From Diplonema papillatum (taxonomy: Eukaryota > Euglenozoa > Diplonemea > Diplonemida > Diplonemidae), in contig JAPJBO010000075.1 in NCBI GenBank assembly GCA_030068145.1, forward strand, positions 124,001-188,000: DNA of 64,000 nucleotides, written 5' to 3'. Below are positions 62,387 through 64,000 of the stretch, in pieces (the first letter of the stretch is position 1; each line of letters starts with the position of its first letter). The position numbers and the translations under genes are program-made. Below the pieces are notes generated by a model that searched no databases, was not told where the DNA came from, and saw only the letters and a list, made by a program, of their open reading frames with translations.

Positions 62387-62752
62387 GCTTGATGCTAGCA
62401 TCAAGTCTTCTTCGAAAAAGAAAATGCACAATAGCAAAGTCTTTGAAGAGAAGGGGGTAAACGGTAGACATGCCGAGGTGCCGAAAGGGGAGACGCCTAC
62501 GCCTACGGACGATGGGAGGTTATCGGTGGTAACGCTACTCGGGATGGCAGCTGTGGGCGGCTGGCGAGGCATCGTCGAGAACCCGCTTCTGGCCCAAGGA
62601 TCGTGGTTCCGGGGCTGCACAAATCGCTGTACTTCGAGCTCCGAAATTGTAACTTCTTTGCGAAGGGGGGGCTGTTGTTGCGTTTTTTTGATTGAATCCC
62701 ACCTCCCCCTCGGCGACGCTTCCCTTTCGCGTTTGTCTCCTTCTTTTTTCGC
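62387..62752 (-). CDS. Weak candidate exon
   Basis: The minus frame encodes KKEGDKREREASPRGRWDSI, then a KEVTISELEVQRF segment and a Pro/Ser-rich stretch, after a possible acceptor GGTCCACAG. It shows moderate coding character but no domain, no clear donor and no start codon. It could be chance. Confidence 0.22.
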
Positions 62753-62779
62753 CTCTGCGCTGTGGACCACGACGCAGGT

Positions 62780-64000
62780 GTGCTGGCGCTACTCGAGCGA
62801 GAAGACTTTCTTTGGTTGCTTTCTTTTCCTTCTCTTTCCTTTCTGGTGTTTCAGGTGTGGTGTCACCGATTGTTCCTGCGTTTTGCGAAGTTCTGGTTTG
62901 CTGTATATGTAAGTTCGCTTTCACGTATTGAAAGACACTGCATCGAAGCCTCGTCGAGTGCTTCAAGCCTCTTACACACATACTGTCCAACTCTTGACAA
63001 ACTGTGAGACAGCCCCAGACAACTCTCAACTGCAGCTCCAGGGAACAGGGATGGGGAGACTCCGTACAGTGGTGCTGCATGATGCACTGTGATAGTAAGT
63101 AGAGGCTAGAATGCAAAGAATCTCAGTCGGCACCAATTCAAACGTTTTCGCAAGCAGCATGGTCAGCAGTCACCGCCTGAATCACAGTTTTGAGTCCTGT
63201 TCCGAGACTCCCTCGCACGAGGAAGTGGCGAATCAGTTGTCGTCAAGCGAAGTCCAATGCTGGCGACGCGCCTCTTATGCACTTCCCCTGGCTGTGGCAA
63301 TCAAAAGAAGGAAACGGAGGAATGAAGCAGTTCTACTTCTACTTCAGCTCTAACAAGGAGGAATCTAGTCTCCATAAAAAATGAAACAAAAGCTCTACAA
63401 AACGAGGCAGCAAAACACACCCGGATAGAAGGGGGTGAGGCGGGTGACACTCCTTCATGGAAAAGCGTAGCAACATAATGCTTCCTTTTCCGCGAAGCTT
63501 GACAAACGGGGGGCGGAATAAGAGAGAGGAGATAGCATCGCCCGGCGGATCCAATCCGAGGACAGTGAGAATTATTTCGACGGAGGCTAGACGGGGGACC
63601 AGGCACAAAACCCACGCTTCCCGCGAGCTGCAGAACATGCTTCCGTTGTGATTTTGCAATGTTGCGGCGCCTTCTCGAGTGGGTAGTCGGGTAGAACTTC
63701 TCCTTTTTCGCCTGTATACCTTGAATTAGGGAAGCACAGACATGTACACTAAGTCCGTAATTAATCAAGTAATATCTTGTGGAATTGTATTTTGCGAAGA
63801 GTTATTTCGTGAAGGAATTAATTGTTTTTCAGACGGGCGCTTCTGGGATATGTTTATTTATTTTTGCTCGAGTCTGCTGCCTGACACCTGCTAGCGCCAA
63901 GAGGTCGGGGGGACGGGCCTGTAAATCATGAAGCTGAATTTCACGAATTTCTGTTTCGTGAAGGAATTAAATTATTTATTCACGGTTTTGGCGGTCTTTA
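62780..64000. other. Gene-free end of window
   Basis: The last 250 bases become AT-rich with repeated GTGAAGGAATTAA (63810 and 63960). No supported gene or listed repeat. Confidence 0.45.

Overview
The window reads as nuclear DNA of a euglenozoan protist, most likely a diplonemid. The main evidence is a piece of small-subunit rRNA gene at about 5713-5975 (minus strand). It carries two euglenozoan-type signatures: CAGCACCCGCGGTAATTCC in place of the usual CAGCAGCC form, and GAGGCAGCGAAGAGAAATAG. The genes have ordinary GT-AG spliceosomal introns with TACTAAC-like branch sites, which does not fit kinetoplastids (almost no introns) or the unconventional introns of Euglena. A plant-cell-wall-degrading GH54 enzyme fits the carbohydrate-degrading repertoire reported for Diplonema. 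The species assignment is inference.

Every gene I can support lies on the minus strand, as expected for unidirectional, trans-spliced gene arrays. Read in transcription order from high to low coordinates: an unidentified terminal exon (54.9-55.1 kb); a decayed LINE-type retroelement inside a 3.3-kb inverted-repeat block (50.2-53.6 kb); a basic/acidic-tailed last exon (49.3-49.8 kb); a small predicted membrane protein with a ladder of duplicated first exons (38.8-41.5 kb); a 993-residue low-complexity protein (33.1-36.0 kb); a secreted GH54 alpha-L-arabinofuranosidase (30.6-31.6 kb); a C2-domain protein (26.2-27.4 kb); a CCCH zinc-finger exon (24.9-25.3 kb); a protein with three ubiquitin-like domains (21.8-24.0 kb); an ABHD13/BEM46 alpha/beta hydrolase (15.1-16.7 kb, possible first exon at 19.1 kb); a coiled-coil protein (12.9-14.1 kb); the ribosome-biogenesis factor Pescadillo in four exons (8.2-11.3 kb); a proline/arginine-rich unknown (3.3-4.6 kb); and small candidate exons at 7.4 kb and 0.4 kb.

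Most of the remaining sequence is repetitive. (1) A short dispersed family (E) forms intron 3' ends; ten copies are all oriented with the minus-strand genes, and one 64-bp intron is essentially a bare copy. (2) MITE-like families: A with 21-bp inverted ends, B carrying a ready-made branch point and 3' splice site, and C, D, F and G. (3) Large satellite-bearing elements with terminal inverted repeats: a 2.96-kb element at 55407-58366 with two opposed arrays of a 41-bp unit around a tRNA-like unit, nested in a family A copy; and two related elements (583-2168 and 16738-17996) built of 16/48-bp repeats, each with a tRNA-like unit ending in an oligo-T tract. (4) Partial tandem duplications beside at least five genes, including a 144-bp exon/intron-like unit repeated about six times at the 3' end of the ubiquitin-like gene.

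The genes belong to unrelated pathways (ribosome assembly, membrane lipid or peptide hydrolysis, polysaccharide breakdown, RNA binding), so I see no operon-like functional unit. The shared story is genome architecture: intron gain by mobile sequence, exon duplication and satellite elements. Splice sites and exon joins were read by eye and lack transcript support.
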